From assembly GCA_031260095.1 (NCBI GenBank), contig JAIRKN010000206.1, positions 1-9,499 on the forward strand: a stretch of 9,499 nt of DNA, in the 5' to 3' direction. Each line of letters opens with the position of its first letter. The stretch's first letter is position 1. A model generated the notes under the pieces. That model saw only the letters and a program-made list of their open reading frames with translations. It had not been told where the DNA came from and did no database searches. A program made the position numbers and the translations under genes. Positions 8,377 through 9,499 of the stretch are shown here, one piece after another. The DNA is from Tannerella sp. (GTDB lineage Bacteria; Bacteroidota; Bacteroidia; Bacteroidales; Tannerellaceae).

Positions 8377-8394
8377 CGTCCTTTGCGAACCCGC
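8377..8394. repeat. Partial copy of the GTCATTGCGA repeat
   Basis: CGTCCTTTGCGAACCCGC closely resembles CGTCATTGCGAACCCGC at 8405-8421, the left half of the complete element that starts ten bases further right. It appears to be a degenerate or truncated duplicate. Confidence 0.5.
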
Positions 8395-8403
8395 GCTCAC
8401 TCT

Positions 8404-8488
8404 TCGTCATTGCGAACCCGCAGGGTGAAGCAATTCAGGTGCATCCAGAGCCTTGATTGCCGCGTCGCTCCGCTCCTCGCAATGACGA
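8404..8488. repeat. 85-bp palindromic element with GTCATTGCGA ends
   Basis: The ends TCGTCATTGCGA (8404-8415) and TCGCAATGACGA (8477-8488) are perfect 12-bp inverted repeats. A second, imperfect pair lies inside: GCAATTCAGG (8429-8438) against CCTTGATTGC (8451-8460). Between them the two halves differ: the left carries AACCCGCAGGGTGAA, the right CGCGTCGCTCCGCTCC. Read from the ends inward, each half follows the scheme GTCATTGCGA, a variable core, then GCAAT. I recognise this as a dispersed intergenic repeat type seen in Bacteroidetes and several other phyla. The RNA would fold into a long stem. No open frame of interest is present. Confidence 0.7.
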
Positions 8489-8493
8489 GGTGT

Positions 8494-8513
8494 GTGTCCG
8501 TCATGACGGACAC
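8494..8513. repeat. Perfect 20-bp palindrome
   Basis: GTGTCCGTCATGACGGACAC is its own reverse complement with no spacer. Its core TCCGTCATGACGGA also occurs at 8276-8289. It starts five bases after the 85-bp element and overlaps the start of repeat copy 2. It could be a binding site for a dimeric protein or just the tip of a repeat. Confidence 0.65.
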
Positions 8514-8550
8514 CTGGTTCGCAATGACGAGAGGGAGCATGACGGGGCGG
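8497..8550. repeat. Intergenic repeat, copy 2
   Basis: This is the partner of the copy at 8276-8333: TCCGTCATGACGGA, then TTCGCAAT (8518-8525), then GGAGCATGACGGGGCGG. Here TTCGCAAT extends to the full TCGCAATGACGA (8519-8530) that ends the 85-bp element, which ties the two repeat types together. A further fragment, GTCATTGCGGAG, follows at 8556-8567. Confidence 0.6.
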
Positions 8551-8577
8551 TTTCTGTCATTGCGGAGTGTTCGCAGG

Positions 8578-8714
8578 TCATGGAATGATGGGCGAGATGA
8601 TCTCCGACAGGGACTTTTGCCGGCGGACTTGACCCACCGCCCGGCGTACCATACATTTTGACCTCGCTCTTTGTCGGTGTATTCCAACAAATGGCACGGA
8701 TGGGGATCAGATCA
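8578..8714 (-). pseudogene. Frameshifted C-terminal remnant of a Bacteroidales hypothetical protein
   Basis: From an upstream stop at 8712-8714, the leftward frame reads LEYTDKERGQNVWYAGRWV and then KSAGKSP before going out of frame at a TG-TCG junction (8605-8609). Adding one G there, making TGG TCG, restores GKSPWSEIISPIIP and a stop at 8578-8580. This ending matches the one I remember for uncharacterised Bacteroidales and spirochaete proteins of about 200-250 residues, which close with RGK..YF..RW.N..GE.GPWSEI..AIIP. Only about the last 40 codons are left and the upstream part is missing. The family's function is unknown to me. The remnant lies directly beside the repeat cluster. The family link is from memory of the motif; the frame repair is visible in the sequence. 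Confidence 0.6.
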
Positions 8715-8743
8715 ATCCATTGCATTCCTCTGAAATATTACGA

Positions 8744-9499
8744 TTATTTCACATCCGGTTCTGTTTTTAATTCAACCCAAACAATTCTTGGAGCTGTTCC
8801 TGATTCCAGTCGGACGGTAATATTATTGGTACCGTTTTGGGCAGCGGTCAACGGACAATCGAAACACAATGCCCGAACAACATCCTTACTAAGAGGAGCA
8901 ATATCGGCATCTGTTGTAACATTCGTTTTTGTACCGTTTAATGTTGCGGAACAAACTGTTTCCTTCACACCTTCACTGTTCCCCAAACCGACAATTAACC
9001 AAAGTTTGCCGGATACCGGTTTCGGAGCGAATGGAACGGTAAATTTGGCTTCGGGATTGGGCGTTTGCGGAAGTTGAACATGACTGTTCACCCCCGGAAT
9101 AATATCGTGATAACAAACCGGATATCGTCGTACCGATTGTAATACAACATCATCACCGACTCCTTTTTCCAATAAAGTACGATAATCCTTTTCATCAACC
9201 GGACAAAAAGAGGGAACAAGATGACCGGGCGTAGGATCAAACCAGTTGTACAGATAGATGTTACGTGTGCCGCGAAAACGGGCAGAGGAAACGAAACCAT
9301 AGAGAATTGCCAAATCATTCAGGAGTTGTTTTCCGCTGGGCCAAGCTCGGGAGTTCATTTCTAATCCCGGCGCAATGGCAACATTAGCCGAATGTCCTGA
9401 AACATCAGAATCCAATCGTTCGCGCCAACGTTCAACCGGAATATCAAAATCGCTTGTTGCAAAAAACGGCGTTGGAATGACGAGATCAATGGAACCTTC
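8744..9499 (-). CDS. Probable glycoside hydrolase, C-terminal part (runs off window)
   Basis: The leftward frame is open from the right edge to a TAA at 8744-8746, giving 251 residues with the N terminus missing. Residues 1 to about 130 resemble the last strands of a TIM barrel: DLVIPTPFFATSDFDIPVERW, then VAIAPGLEMNSRAWP, then GFVSSARFRGTRNIYLYNW followed by FD. Strand-end acids such as Glu and Asp in these blocks suggest a sugar-cleaving enzyme, but I cannot name a family or catalytic pair. From about 155 a Thr/Asn-rich region with alternating strands (KFTVPFAPKPVSGKLWLIVG, then a stretch to RIVWVELKTEPDVK) looks like a beta-sandwich or carbohydrate-binding-type module. No signal peptide can be judged. 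It is not related by strand or context to the V-ATPase operon. Confidence 0.55.
   Translation of the reverse strand, partial: EGSIDLVIPTPFFATSDFDIPVERWRERLDSDVSGHSANVAIAPGLEMNSRAWPSGKQLLNDLAILYGFVSSARFRGTRNIYLYNWFDPTPGHLVPSFCPVDEKDYRTLLEKGVGDDVVLQSVRRYPVCYHDIIPGVNSHVQLPQTPNPEAKFTVPFAPKPVSGKLWLIVGLGNSEGVKETVCSATLNGTKTNVTTDADIAPLSKDVVRALCFDCPLTAAQNGTNNITVRLESGTAPRIVWVELKTEPDVK

Noticed and set aside
8276..8550. CRISPR array
   Set aside because: The repeats are few, imperfect, irregularly spaced and palindromic over their length; there are no unique spacers of constant size and no cas genes.
8383..8725. Open frames on both strands of the repeat region
   Set aside because: They are translations of palindromic repeats, overlap on opposite strands and show no protein-like composition. 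Only the short tail at 8578-8714 has recognisable protein character.
8731..8751. Small hairpin TGAAATA/TATTTCA at the end of the glycoside hydrolase gene
   Set aside because: The 7-bp AT stem includes the stop codon and lacks a T run on the leftward strand, so it is too weak to call a terminator.

Overview
The window looks like chromosomal DNA of a member of the Bacteroidota, most likely order Bacteroidales. The support is a 58-residue Hc1-type histone-like gene typical of that group, promoter boxes of the Bacteroidetes TAnnTTTG type, mostly weak Shine-Dalgarno sequences, and a seven-gene V-type ATPase operon in the order E-X-A-B-D-I-K. The same order is known from Bacteroidetes, chlamydiae and spirochaetes.

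Layout: (1) 1-232, a leftward histone H1-like gene with a hairpin terminator at the window edge. (2) 233-508, a divergent, AT-rich intergenic region with one promoter box for each direction. (3) 509-8079, the rightward V-ATPase operon: stalk subunit E, a DUF2764 protein, catalytic subunit A, non-catalytic subunit B, central-stalk subunit D, membrane subunit I and the duplicated-hairpin proteolipid K. Genes are tightly packed (TGATG and ATGA overlaps, gaps of 3-35 bases), which implies one transcript. (4) 8140-8185, a long hairpin after K. (5) 8276-8567, a G+C-rich cluster of palindromes and repeats built around GTCATTGCGA and CCGTCATGACGG. (6) 8578-8714, a leftward, frameshifted C-terminal remnant of a Bacteroidales hypothetical-protein family. 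(7) 8744-9499, the leftward 3' part of a probable TIM-barrel glycoside hydrolase with a C-terminal beta domain, running off the right edge.

Functionally, A and B form the catalytic head, D the rotor shaft, E the peripheral stalk, and I plus K the ion-conducting membrane sector. No genes for the canonical C, F or G/H subunits lie in the operon, so the DUF2764 protein is a natural candidate for one of the missing parts. Subunit K keeps all the side chains known to bind Na+ in the Enterococcus hirae K ring, allowing for a conservative Thr-to-Ser change, so the enzyme may be Na+-coupled.

I see no clearly new multi-gene system. The points most worth a second look are the DUF2764 subunit question, the Na+-site signature, the repeat cluster after the operon, and a decayed gene end in which a single missing base in a Trp codon explains the frameshift.
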